NCBI GenBank assembly: GCA_031258995.1
Contig: JAIRMB010000024.1
Location: forward strand, 1-20,011
Source of the DNA: Puniceicoccales bacterium
GTDB lineage: Bacteria > Verrucomicrobiota > Verrucomicrobiia > Opitutales > JAIRLM01
Length of the DNA stretch: 20,011 bases
Direction of reading: 5' to 3'
A program made the translations under genes and the position numbers. The notes beneath the pieces were generated by a model. That model searched no databases, had not been told where the DNA came from, and worked only from the letters and a program-made list of their open reading frames with translations. Below, one piece after another: positions 8,366 to 15,327 of the stretch. Positions within the stretch are counted from its first letter, which is position 1. The number at the start of each line of letters is the position of its first letter.

Positions 8366-9718
8366 CTAACGAGCTAGTCCGTTGAAAAATGCGGAAAGGG
8401 CGCAGCGAGTTTTGTGAAAGGATTGGATGGGCCAGTTTTCGTCGGGAGCGTGGATGTGGGAAGCGGTCGGAACGACGCCAAGCAACAGAGAATTTAGGCC
8501 GAGAATTTCCTTAAAATCGCTCACCGCTCCGATGGAGCCGCCCTCCCGCAATCGGAGGGGCAGATGGCCAAATTCTTGCGCCAAGGAATTTTCCAATAGG
8601 ACCAGCAGGCGATGCAACTCGGGCGCTTCCGACGGACCGCCGATGGCGTAGGCGGGTCCATGAATGGCGCAGTGCAGTTCGACGGTGCCGTAGGGCGGAC
8701 AATTTCTCTGTGCAAAATCTTCCAGAGCAGCGCAAAGAACTCGAGCGCTCTGGCCAGGGACCGTGCGCAGAGAAAACTTTGCGTAGGCCGCCGCCGGGAT
8801 GATGGTTTTCGAGCCTTCGCCCGTGTGACCACCCCAGATGCCGTTCCATTCCAGCGATGGGAAAAAGCCGTGGACGGCCCGCGGCGGGACGGGCGAAAAA
8901 ATGTCTCGCAGGCACCCTACACCGAGAATATCGGCCAGCTCCTCTCGCTCCGCCAGGGAGCGAACGGCCGCCAATTCCTCCCTGTCGATCTGCTTTTGAA
9001 TGCCGTCGTAGAAGTGCGGTATCGCCACGGAGCCATCTTCCCTATGAAATTTACTGCAGAGAAGGGCCAGCTCCTGGACGGCGTTGGGAACGCAGCCGCC
9101 GTAGCCGGAATGGATGTCCCGATGGGCGGTCCGAAGGGTCAATTCGCCCGTGATTATTCCTCTCAGACAGGTGATTATGGTGGGCGTATTTTCGTCTGGG
9201 CAGCCGCAATCGGCGGACAAAACGGCCAGGTGGCTAGCCAATTCGTCCCGGTGGGCTCGAAGAAAGTCCCCAAACTCGGGACTTCCGACCTCCTCACCGC
9301 CCTCCAACAGAACGGTGAGCCGCAAATTTTCCCAATTTCGCACGTTCCCGATGGCCGCTAATAGGGCAACGATGGGGCCCTTGTCGTCGGCAACGCCGCG
9401 GCCGTAGAGCAGGCCATCCAGCTCTACCAGTTGAAAAGGATCCGAGTGCCAATCGGCTCGAGGTCCTTCCGGCTGTACATCGTAGTGACCGTAAATGATA
9501 AGGGAGTTTTTTGCCCCCATCGGGCCGCGGCTGGCCCAAACGATTGGCGCGGGCCCGTAGCCCTCTTCGCAGAGGGCGCTAAAACCCATGTCGGAAAGGG
9601 TTTTTGCGAGAAGATTTGCCGTGTAGGCCAGGACAGGTCGACGATTGGGATCGGCCGATATGGTTCGCAGGGCGACCAGTTCTCCCAAAAATTCTAACGG
9701 CGCCGAGCCCACGGGCAC
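8366..9718 (-). CDS. M20 family dipeptidase-like metallohydrolase
   Basis: About 450 residues, the usual length for M20 dipeptidases of the CNDP/PepV-like type. Metal and catalytic motifs are in order: IIYGHYDVQP (H78, D80), then LLYGRGVADDKGP with bridging D111. LLEGGEEVGSP follows with the general-base/metal glutamates E142-E143, then the CNDP-like dimerisation motif RTAHRDIHSGYGG (196-208). A late metal histidine lies in HAPDENW (H423). These enzymes use two zinc or manganese ions to split dipeptides or similar amides. No signal peptide is visible, so it is likely cytosolic and used in peptide scavenging. The start shown is GTG; homologs often have a slightly longer N-terminus, and an in-frame GTG at 9811 would add 31 residues, though that extension covers an inverted repeat. 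The exact substrate is not readable. Confidence 0.85.
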   Translation of the reverse strand: MPVGSAPLEFLGELVALRTISADPNRRPVLAYTANLLAKTLSDMGFSALCEEGYGPAPIVWASRGPMGAKNSLIIYGHYDVQPEGPRADWHSDPFQLVELDGLLYGRGVADDKGPIVALLAAIGNVRNWENLRLTVLLEGGEEVGSPEFGDFLRAHRDELASHLAVLSADCGCPDENTPTIITCLRGIITGELTLRTAHRDIHSGYGGCVPNAVQELALLCSKFHREDGSVAIPHFYDGIQKQIDREELAAVRSLAEREELADILGVGCLRDIFSPVPPRAVHGFFPSLEWNGIWGGHTGEGSKTIIPAAAYAKFSLRTVPGQSARVLCAALEDFAQRNCPPYGTVELHCAIHGPAYAIGGPSEAPELHRLLVLLENSLAQEFGHLPLRLREGGSIGAVSDFKEILGLNSLLLGVVPTASHIHAPDENWPIQSFHKTRCALSAFFNGLAR

Positions 9719-10010
9719 CAGGACTAATTCCCCGGACTCGTCTGTAAATGGGAAAGCGGGAGAAACCGAGCCGGCGATCTTAACTATCTTTCTCTGTGAT
9801 AGTTACAGGACACACGCCTCCAAATTCATTGCGAGCAATCCGGCGCTAGCGGTTGCCTGAATGGTCCCCATGCCCGAAATTGCGAAAAGCTATCACAAAT
9901 GGGCCGTTTCAGCTTCTCCCATGACTCGCAGGTCACTTTCGGGAAAATTAGAACAGCTTCTGCGGGGATGAAGGGCTTCAAATGCCCACAGAGCCTCTGC
10001 AGGAGTGCGG
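9719..10010. other. Intergenic region between tRNA-Phe and peptidase gene
   Basis: About 290 bp without a supportable gene. The peptidase promoter should lie here, since that gene and the tRNA both read leftwards. Besides the inverted repeat at 9781-9805, I see only short imperfect hairpins such as GGGC/GCCC at 9973-9987, with no T-tract. Confidence 0.4.
9781..9805. repeat. Perfect 8-bp inverted repeat, possible operator or hairpin
   Basis: TAACTATC at 9781-9788 and GATAGTTA at 9798-9805 are exact inverted copies separated by 9 bases. The repeat lies 63 bp upstream of the peptidase GTG. There is no T-run on either side, so an operator or mRNA hairpin is more likely than a terminator. Chance remains possible in an A/T-rich gap. 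Confidence 0.3.
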
Positions 10011-10083
<73 letters not shown>

Positions 10084-10169
10084 GAACGATCCTTTCCTGA
10101 ATAGGAAGGATACCCTGTCAACGTCTTTTGCCATACGTTCGCCGCTCCTGAAAATGTAAAATTTTGCCG

Positions 10170-10574
10170 ATGGCGCTCAATTTTCATCTCGTTTCGGCAA
10201 TCCCGGAGAACCATGGGTCCGTGGAAGGTATCCAGCGGTTTTTCACAGGGTTTTTTGATGTGTGGAAGGGTCATCCGGATCCGATCGGATTTCCAGAAGT
10301 CCGGGAGGAAGTCAGCGCGGCAAAGATTTTCGCATCGGTTTTTTGTATACTCTTGTGTGGTGCAGGCATTGCTGCTGTCGTCGTCTTCTACAAGGTCCCC
10401 GCTTTAGTGGCCATGTTTCCCCCTACCCTGTTCCTTTTCTTTGCCTATTTTATCGCCTTCGGTGGTTTCATAGGACTTTTAGTGAAGGCGTTCCGCTGCA
10501 TGCCGCCCCCAAGGGAGGATGCGCTGAAGCGTACGGACATTCCTGTTACGTTTAGGGAAGTCGTTCGGCCCTGA
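10170..10574 (+). CDS. Small membrane protein, two membrane segments
   Basis: About 134 residues from ATG 10170; an in-frame TTG at 10164 and GTG at 10221 are alternatives, and none has a strong ribosome-binding site. A soluble N-terminal ~50 residues is followed by two hydrophobic helices: IFASVFCILLCGAGIAAVVV and FPPTLFLFFAYFIAFGGFIG, with a short loop between them. A charged C-terminal tail (REDALKRTDIPVTFREVV) follows. I do not recognise the family. It lies 94 bp before mreC on the same strand and might be part of the same envelope-related unit, which is inference. Confidence 0.55.
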   Translation: MALNFHLVSAIPENHGSVEGIQRFFTGFFDVWKGHPDPIGFPEVREEVSAAKIFASVFCILLCGAGIAAVVVFYKVPALVAMFPPTLFLFFAYFIAFGGFIGLLVKAFRCMPPPREDALKRTDIPVTFREVVRP

Positions 10575-10667
10575 TAGGCAAAAAAGATCTAGTCGGTATC
10601 TCATGTCTTTCGGCTCCGCTCGGGTCGATTGACAGGCGCACCGCTGCGTTTATTTTTATCCGGTTTA

Positions 10668-11570
10668 ATGGTTCGGCGTCGCTATTCCTTTTGGGTTCTG
10701 GTGGGGCTGTTCTTCCTTTGTTTACTGGGCCTATGGCTGTTGCCAGCCGCACTCCGAATCGGTGCGAGGAATGCACTACAGGAGCTGCAAGCGCCCATTT
10801 GGTCCGGTTCCGATGCCCTCCATCGGGTTCTTGCTCACGGATCTCTGCGGGCCCAATCAAAGGAATGGCTGGAGCAACAGCTGGTAGAACTCTCCCATTC
10901 GCTGGCGTGGGAGCGACTCCTGGAACGAATTTCGGTAGGCACTGCAGCCCTGAAAGGTGGAGATATTCCCGCAAAGGAGGAGTTTTTAGGCAACTTCCGT
11001 CCCCTTTACGCCCGTGTCCTGCGCCGCGATTCTAAGGCCTGGTGGCGTGAAGTACTACTTTCCGTGGGGATAAAAGATTCCGTGCAGGAAGGCACGGCCC
11101 TGGTGTGCGGCGATCACTTGGCCGGGAAAGTGTTAGCCACCTTTCCCAGCCACAGCGTGGGACTGCTGGTCACGGACCCGCGTTTTCGTGCCATTGTCCA
11201 TGCCTTCGGCGACGGCCGGCCTTTGGTCTACGAAGGCGTTGCACAGAGCGGATTCGGCCCACCCATCGGCCGCGTTTCCTGCGTGCCCGGGGAGTTGCGT
11301 GCTTCCCCACAGAGGCCGCTACAGATCGTAACATCTTCTCTTAGCGGGTCGTACCCAGACGGCCTTGCGGTGGGCACGGTGTTCGAGCTCCGACCCAGCA
11401 GCGATGGCATTTTTCAAGAAGGGCAGGTACGTCTATATGCGCCACTTGCCGGCGTCCGGGAACTCGTTTTACTTTCGCGTGCGGAGCACTCAGTTTCTAA
11501 AAACTGCGCCTCGTACCAACGGGCGACGGGCAGCAGGAGTAGAATGAAAGAACTTAGCGATTACGAATAA
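10668..11570 (+). CDS. mreC: Rod shape-determining protein MreC
   Basis: About 300 residues, a normal length for MreC. A single N-terminal membrane anchor (FWVLVGLFFLCLLGLWLLPA, about residues 8-28) is followed by a helical region and the beta-barrel periplasmic domain. Family phrases are clear: YARVLRRDSKAWWREVLLSV, then the G..G..LVCGDHLAGKV block, VGLLVTDPRFRAIVHA, and VTSSLSGSYPDGLAVGTVFE, which matches the MreC hallmark TSG..G.FP.G..VG.V. MreC links the MreB cytoskeleton to the peptidoglycan elongation machinery. ATG at 10668 is chosen because it puts the membrane anchor right after a basic MVRRR; a TTG at 10629 would add 13 residues. Neither mreB nor mreD is adjacent, so the usual mreBCD order is broken here. 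The Ser/Arg-rich tail is not conserved. Confidence 0.88.
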   Translation: MVRRRYSFWVLVGLFFLCLLGLWLLPAALRIGARNALQELQAPIWSGSDALHRVLAHGSLRAQSKEWLEQQLVELSHSLAWERLLERISVGTAALKGGDIPAKEEFLGNFRPLYARVLRRDSKAWWREVLLSVGIKDSVQEGTALVCGDHLAGKVLATFPSHSVGLLVTDPRFRAIVHAFGDGRPLVYEGVAQSGFGPPIGRVSCVPGELRASPQRPLQIVTSSLSGSYPDGLAVGTVFELRPSSDGIFQEGQVRLYAPLAGVRELVLLSRAEHSVSKNCASYQRATGSRSRMKELSDYE

Positions 11571-11593
11571 TTTTTGCCGCGCGGGGCGCAGTC

Positions 11594-11767
11594 ATGTCGT
11601 TTTTTTGCGCTTTCACAACGGCGGTTTTTGGATTGGGAGCCATGATGGAGAGTTCGTTGCGGGAGAGATTGCGGAAGGCGCAGGCGCGGGTAGTCACGCG
11701 AGTCGCAAAATTCTTGGTGAAAAAAATCTTGGGACTTTCCCCTTGCCCTCCGCCATGGGTCCACTAG
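11594..11767 (+). CDS. Possible small protein, 57 residues
   Basis: This ORF fills the gap between mreC and tRNA-Leu. It begins MSFFCAFTTAVFGLGAMM, a hydrophobic start, continues with a basic amphipathic stretch (LRERLRKAQARVVTRVAKFL) and ends in KKILGLSPCPPPWVH. It looks membrane-associated. There is only a weak G-rich stretch before the ATG and I know no homolog, so it may be non-coding. Confidence 0.35.
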   Translation: MSFFCAFTTAVFGLGAMMESSLRERLRKAQARVVTRVAKFLVKKILGLSPCPPPWVH

Positions 11768-11779
11768 TCGACTGGTCGG

Positions 11780-11863
11780 GCCCGGATGGCGGAATCGGCA
11801 GACGCGTCGGACTCAAAATCCGATTCCCTCGCGGGAGTGAGGGTTCGACCCCCTCTCCGGGCA
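11780..11863 (+). tRNA. tRNA-Leu (CAA)
   Basis: The gene is 84 nt with the long variable arm expected of tRNA-Leu. The acceptor stem is GCCCGGA/TCCGGGC, the anticodon loop CTCAAAA carries CAA on a TCGGA/TCCGA stem, the variable arm is built on CCCTCGCGGGAGTGAGGG, and the T loop is TTCGACC. The discriminator is A, followed by CCG, so CCA is not encoded. It reads UUG leucine codons. Confidence 0.95.
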
Positions 11864-11894
11864 CCGTTGGAGAATTTGCTGCTGGAGTATTGCG

Positions 11895-12482
11895 ATGGGC
11901 GGACGGAGCAGTAGCGAGGATAAATCCGACAAACGCAAAGTTCGGTGGCTTCGGCGCCATTTGCCGAGCAGAGAGCGGCTAGAGCGGATCCCCTTCGTTG
12001 GCCCCCTGCTACGACGCGCACGGGATGCGAAATTTCTCTGGTCTTTTGACAAAGAAGAAGTGGTGCCGGCATTTCTAATCGGCTGGGTAGTGGCGCTATC
12101 CCCTCTGTTCGGTCTACACACCGTTCTTGCCGTTCTCTTGGTCCTCCTTTTCCGGGCCAATCTGCTCATTACTATGGTCCTGCAACTTATCAGCACACCA
12201 TTTACCCTCCCATTTCTTTGGCCATTTCTCTACGCAGTCGGCTTTCGGACAGTCCTGCTGTTTTCGGAGGGGCAGGTGGCGGTTGATCTCGCCGATCACC
12301 CGCTTTTTGGAACGAGCCGCCTCCTTATCCGTGCCCTCGCCTTTGTCGCACTCGGCGGTACGCTCGTTGGCTTTGCCGGCACGATCCTTTCCGTTGCCAT
12401 TTTTTCCATCTGCCGGCGCATCTGGAGGAAAAGAACGGGTGCGCTAGAGCTCGATCAGTACGGCCGTTCCAACGGGACATAG
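11895..12482 (+). CDS. DUF2062 family membrane protein
   Basis: 195 residues. A basic N-terminus (1-50) precedes the DUF2062 core: PAFLIGWVVALSPLFGLHTVL (58-78), then LLVLLFRANLLITMVLQLIST and PFTLPFLWPFLYAVGF. The pattern of a small-residue helix, SP.FG.H, a membrane helix starting R.N, and a P.T.P.. block is diagnostic. A final hydrophobic helix (ALAFVALGGTLVGFAGTILS) and a basic tail complete the protein. The biochemical role of DUF2062 is unknown; members sit in the inner membrane and some are fused to glycosyltransferases. GGAG at 11884-11887 lies seven bases before the ATG. Its last 39 bases overlap the end of the convergent L,D-transpeptidase gene. Confidence 0.85.
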   Translation: MGGRSSSEDKSDKRKVRWLRRHLPSRERLERIPFVGPLLRRARDAKFLWSFDKEEVVPAFLIGWVVALSPLFGLHTVLAVLLVLLFRANLLITMVLQLISTPFTLPFLWPFLYAVGFRTVLLFSEGQVAVDLADHPLFGTSRLLIRALAFVALGGTLVGFAGTILSVAIFSICRRIWRKRTGALELDQYGRSNGT

Positions 12483-13040
12483 GGCATAAAGTTGGATCAC
12501 ATCGCGAGGCCGAAGGGTAACGCAGCCGCCCGAGTTGGGTCTTCCCACCGCATCCTCGTGGCACGTGCCATGAATGTAGATGTAGCGTTTATAGGTGTCA
12601 CAGCTGTTGCCGTCCTTGTCTGTGCCCGAATTATACCCCACTATCAAACCCCGCAGCCATAGAATTCGTGTGACTACGAAGCTCCGATTTCTCCAGTCGT
12701 CATATTCCCAGTAAAGTTTACCAGTCGGCTTACGACTATCTAAAACTGCCCCTTCGGCGAGCTCGTCGCCATACTTTTCCGCAATGACATGCCAGCCCAA
12801 CGGCGTGCCGTGGGACCCCTCCAGACAGCTAACTGGCGCCTTTCCAGTTGAAACATCGTAAGTTAGCCGAATTCCGTCCGGCGCAACAACTTCCAATTTT
12901 TGACGTCCGATGGATACTCGAAGGATGAAATCAATTGCAGTTACCACCCCCAAACTAGTCAAAGATTGAACCAATTCTGACCAGGGATTTTTTATGGCCA
13001 ACATCCGCGACGTAGGAAGCGCCAAAAGAGAACCATTCAT
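12444..13040 (-). CDS. L,D-transpeptidase, YkuD domain
   Basis: 198 residues. The YkuD catalytic block is IHGTCHEDAVGRPNSGGCVT: H157-G-T, then S170-G-G-C173, with C173 the acyl-enzyme cysteine and H157 the likely base. The more common form is SHGC; the second position is glycine here, though it varies in the family (Bacillus YkuD has lysine). Earlier phrases SIGRQKLEV and GTPLGWHVIAEKYG fit the family's opening strands and the G.P.G.. turn. These enzymes make 3-3 peptidoglycan cross-links or attach lipoproteins, in the periplasm. I see no clear signal peptide after MNGSLLALPTS, so the true N-terminus or export route is uncertain. The 3' end overlaps the convergent DUF2062 gene by 39 bp. Confidence 0.85.
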   Translation of the reverse strand: MNGSLLALPTSRMLAIKNPWSELVQSLTSLGVVTAIDFILRVSIGRQKLEVVAPDGIRLTYDVSTGKAPVSCLEGSHGTPLGWHVIAEKYGDELAEGAVLDSRKPTGKLYWEYDDWRNRSFVVTRILWLRGLIVGYNSGTDKDGNSCDTYKRYIYIHGTCHEDAVGRPNSGGCVTLRPRDVIQLYALCPVGTAVLIEL

Positions 13041-13049
13041 GGGCCCACC

Positions 13050-13059
13050 GAAGTACTTC
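13050..13059. repeat. 10-bp palindrome near the L,D-transpeptidase start
   Basis: GAAGTACTTC is perfectly self-complementary and lies 9 bases upstream of the L,D-transpeptidase ATG. It could be an operator or nothing; a 10-bp palindrome is not rare by chance. Confidence 0.2.
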
Positions 13060-13061
13060 CA

Positions 13062-13088
13062 ACAAAAAAGCCGATGAAAAAAATCGAC
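13062..13088 (-). terminator. Probable Rho-independent terminator after gatB
   Basis: On the minus strand GTCGAT, a 7-base loop (TTTTTTC) and ATCGGC form a 6-bp stem with one G-T pair, followed directly by TTTTTTG. It lies 46 bp past the gatB stop and before the L,D-transpeptidase start. The stem is short, so strength is doubtful. Confidence 0.4.
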
Positions 13089-13133
13089 CTTCGAAAAATT
13101 TCCACAAATTTCAGGAAACAGAGCCGGCAGATG

Positions 13134-14567
13134 CTAAAGTAGACTGCGTAGGAGTTGATCCAAAATTTTCGGGTCCGCCCTTCCTCGAGATTCTTTCATT
13201 ACAAATCCCTTGATAGCATTAATGGCCGTGCCCTTCCCGGCGCGAAATTCCGCAACCGCCCTGGGGCAGGCCTCGATGGCACGCTGGCAAAGTTCCCGTA
13301 AGGGCTCATCGCTCTGCTCTTCTCGAGCGGATAGGCCTTCCAAAAATTCGGCAAGGCCCGTTCGACTTCGGTAAGCTTCCGCAAGAGCGTCCTGGGCCGC
13401 CTGTTTGGAGACGTACCCCGCTTCGATCGCCTTTGCCAATTTCCCCAGCCCGTCCGGCTGAAGGCGAAAATCCTCTTCTCCAGCCAGGGCCATTTCACGC
13501 AAGAGATCGTTGACGACGAAATTGGCAACGGCCTTTGGGTCTGCCCCGTCTGCAATGGCCGCCTCAAAAAAGTCGGCCAATGGGCGGGATGGGCAGAGTA
13601 CGGAGGTAAGTGTATAGGGTAGGCTAAAACATTTTTGGAAGCGCCGCTGACGGTCGAAGGGCCGTTCGGGAAGTGCATTCCGAATAGGGAGAAGACGGTC
13701 CGCATCGAGCCGCAGGGGCGGAATGTCCGGCTCTGGAAAATAGCAGTAGTCGTGTGCCATTTCCTTGGCCCGCATGCCCTCGGACGTATTTCTTCTGGCT
13801 TCCCAGCGGCGGGTTTCCTGAAGAATCTTTGCACCGGAGGAAAGAATGTGCCTTTGCCGATCGATTTCATGGCAAATGGCATTGCGCACGCCAGAAATAG
13901 AATTTAAATTCTTGTATTCCACGCGCGTGCCGAGTGGACCGTCCCCTCCGGGTCTCAGGCTTATATTTACGTCGCAGCGCATCTGGCCTTTTTCCATGTC
14001 ACAGTCCGACACGGCAGCATAGGCCAAGTGCATGCGTATGGAATTGAGGAACGCTGCCGCTTCTTCGGCGGAATGCAATTCCGGTTCGGAGACGATCTCC
14101 GCCAGCGGAATGCCGGCCCGGTTGAAATCTATCAGCGATAGGTCGCCGCCGTGACTCAACTTCCCGACGTCCTCCTCCAAGTGAATGCGGTTGAGCCGCA
14201 CTTTTCTATGTATTCCCTGAATGTTACGGGCGGGACCGGGTAATTCAATTTCCACTGCGCCGCCGAGACAGATTGGGCATGCCTGTTGGGTAATTTGGTA
14301 GTTTTTGGGGCTGTCGGGGTAAAAGTAATTTTTTCGATCCCAGTGGCACAATTTCGCTATGGCACAATCAAATAGCATGCCGGCCCGGACAATTTGCCAG
14401 ACGGCCTCCTCATTGAGCACCGGCAGCGCCCCCGGCAAACCCAGGACGGTCGGATCTACGGCGCAATTGGGCTCCTCGCCGAAGCCACAGCGGGAGCGGG
14501 AAAAAGCCTTTGTCTTGGTCCGGAGCTGCACATGAACTTCCAACCCAATTGACACCACAAAGTCCAT
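13134..14567 (-). CDS. gatB: Asp/Glu-tRNA(Asn/Gln) amidotransferase subunit B
   Basis: 477 residues from the chosen ATG, the standard GatB length. The start MDFVVSIGLEVHVQL is the family's conserved opening; an upstream TTG at 14609 would add 14 unrelated residues. Further hallmarks: DPTVLGLPGALPVLNEEAV, WDRKNYFYPDSPKNYQITQQ, RIHLEEDVGKLSH, DFNRAGIPLAEIVSEPEL, MRCDVNISLRP and RVEYKNLNS. The C-terminal YqeY-like tRNA-binding tail ends with INAIKGFVMKESRGRADP. GatB activates Glu-tRNA(Gln) or Asp-tRNA(Asn) with ATP for amidation by GatA and GatC, which are not in the window. Its presence implies indirect synthesis of Gln-tRNA, Asn-tRNA or both. The gene stands 103 bp after the acyltransferase gene and is followed by a candidate terminator. 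Confidence 0.96.
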   Translation of the reverse strand: MDFVVSIGLEVHVQLRTKTKAFSRSRCGFGEEPNCAVDPTVLGLPGALPVLNEEAVWQIVRAGMLFDCAIAKLCHWDRKNYFYPDSPKNYQITQQACPICLGGAVEIELPGPARNIQGIHRKVRLNRIHLEEDVGKLSHGGDLSLIDFNRAGIPLAEIVSEPELHSAEEAAAFLNSIRMHLAYAAVSDCDMEKGQMRCDVNISLRPGGDGPLGTRVEYKNLNSISGVRNAICHEIDRQRHILSSGAKILQETRRWEARRNTSEGMRAKEMAHDYCYFPEPDIPPLRLDADRLLPIRNALPERPFDRQRRFQKCFSLPYTLTSVLCPSRPLADFFEAAIADGADPKAVANFVVNDLLREMALAGEEDFRLQPDGLGKLAKAIEAGYVSKQAAQDALAEAYRSRTGLAEFLEGLSAREEQSDEPLRELCQRAIEACPRAVAEFRAGKGTAINAIKGFVMKESRGRADPKILDQLLRSLL

Positions 14568-14637
14568 GCCCACGGTGGCAGACCTAGACGCTCTCCCGGG
14601 TTCCGGCAAGCACCATTCCGATCTCTCTTGTTCGGAA

Positions 14638-14661
14638 GAAACTCTTTCAAAAGAAAGTTTC
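14638..14661. repeat. A/T-rich bulged hairpin between acyltransferase gene and gatB
   Basis: GAAACTCTTTC and GAAAGTTTC pair with a two-base bulge around an AAAA loop, about 10 bp downstream of the acyltransferase stop on the minus strand. It may stabilise the end of that transcript. There is no T-tract directly after it, so I do not call it a terminator. Confidence 0.25.
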
Positions 14662-14670
14662 TAAAATTCA

Positions 14671-15327
14671 CTAACTGTCAAAGGTTCCAGATAGGCGCTG
14701 CTCCAGCAGTCGCCGTTGGGCATCGGCGTCGGGCAGACGGGCCAGTTCTTCCGGCTCTAGGTAGGAAAAGTCCACGGACACGCGGGAGAAGGGCAGGGGC
14801 AGCCACATGCGGTCCCAGCTGGAGAGCCGCAGTGCGGCGCCGCAGCGGATGGAGACGGCTGCGATGGGCAGGGAGGACTCCAACGCGAGGCGGATGCTGC
14901 CCAGTTTGCAGCGGCAGGATGGCCCGACGGGTCCGTCCGGGGTGATGGCGAGGTCCCAACCGCGGCGTAGGTGGCGCAAGGCTTCCACGTAGGCGTGTAG
15001 GGCGTTCCGCCTGCTGGAGCCGCGGACGGAGCAGATGCCTAATTGCCGGAGCAATTCTGCCAGCCATTCGCCGTCCCGGGAAGAGCTTACCATGGCCGCC
15101 AGGGGCCGATCGCGGGCGATGCGGCGATGAATTTCGGCGATCACGAACAATTCGCAGTGCCACAAGGCAATAATAAAGGGACCGGGCCCTTCCACCAATC
15201 GGCGGAAGGAGGGCGCAATGCGGATGGAAAGAGTTCTCCACCAGAGACGGATAGGCAGCGATAGGAGGTACGTGGATAGCCGTTTCCAGCGGGCGATGGG
15301 GCGGTCGAATGGGCTAGGTTCTACCAT
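14671..15327 (-). CDS. DUF374 / lysophospholipid acyltransferase family protein
   Basis: 218 residues. DUF374 motifs are clear: FIIALWHCELFVIAEIHRRI, then AAMVSSSRDGEWLAELLRQL, GICSVRGSSRRNAL, LAITPDGPVGPSCRCKLG (usual form DGPRGP) and SSWDRMWLPLPFSRVSV. Proteins of this family resemble lysophospholipid acyltransferases and probably acylate a lipid A or envelope lipid precursor at the inner membrane; the substrate is not established. The N-terminus (MVEPSPFDRPIARWKRLSTY) carries a hydrophobic-basic membrane-binding region. The ATG overlaps the end of mpl by 14 bp and has GAGG seven bases upstream, so translation is probably coupled. A much longer reading frame upstream is only the shadow of mpl in another frame. 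Confidence 0.85.
   Translation of the reverse strand: MVEPSPFDRPIARWKRLSTYLLSLPIRLWWRTLSIRIAPSFRRLVEGPGPFIIALWHCELFVIAEIHRRIARDRPLAAMVSSSRDGEWLAELLRQLGICSVRGSSRRNALHAYVEALRHLRRGWDLAITPDGPVGPSCRCKLGSIRLALESSLPIAAVSIRCGAALRLSSWDRMWLPLPFSRVSVDFSYLEPEELARLPDADAQRRLLEQRLSGTFDS

Noticed and set aside
8612..9361. 249-residue plus-strand frame inside the peptidase gene
   Set aside because: It is antisense to a gene with complete M20 motifs; the length is explained by G/C-rich codon bias.
11764..12196. Minus-strand frames across tRNA-Leu and the DUF2062 gene
   Set aside because: They run through the tRNA and are antisense to a recognised family.
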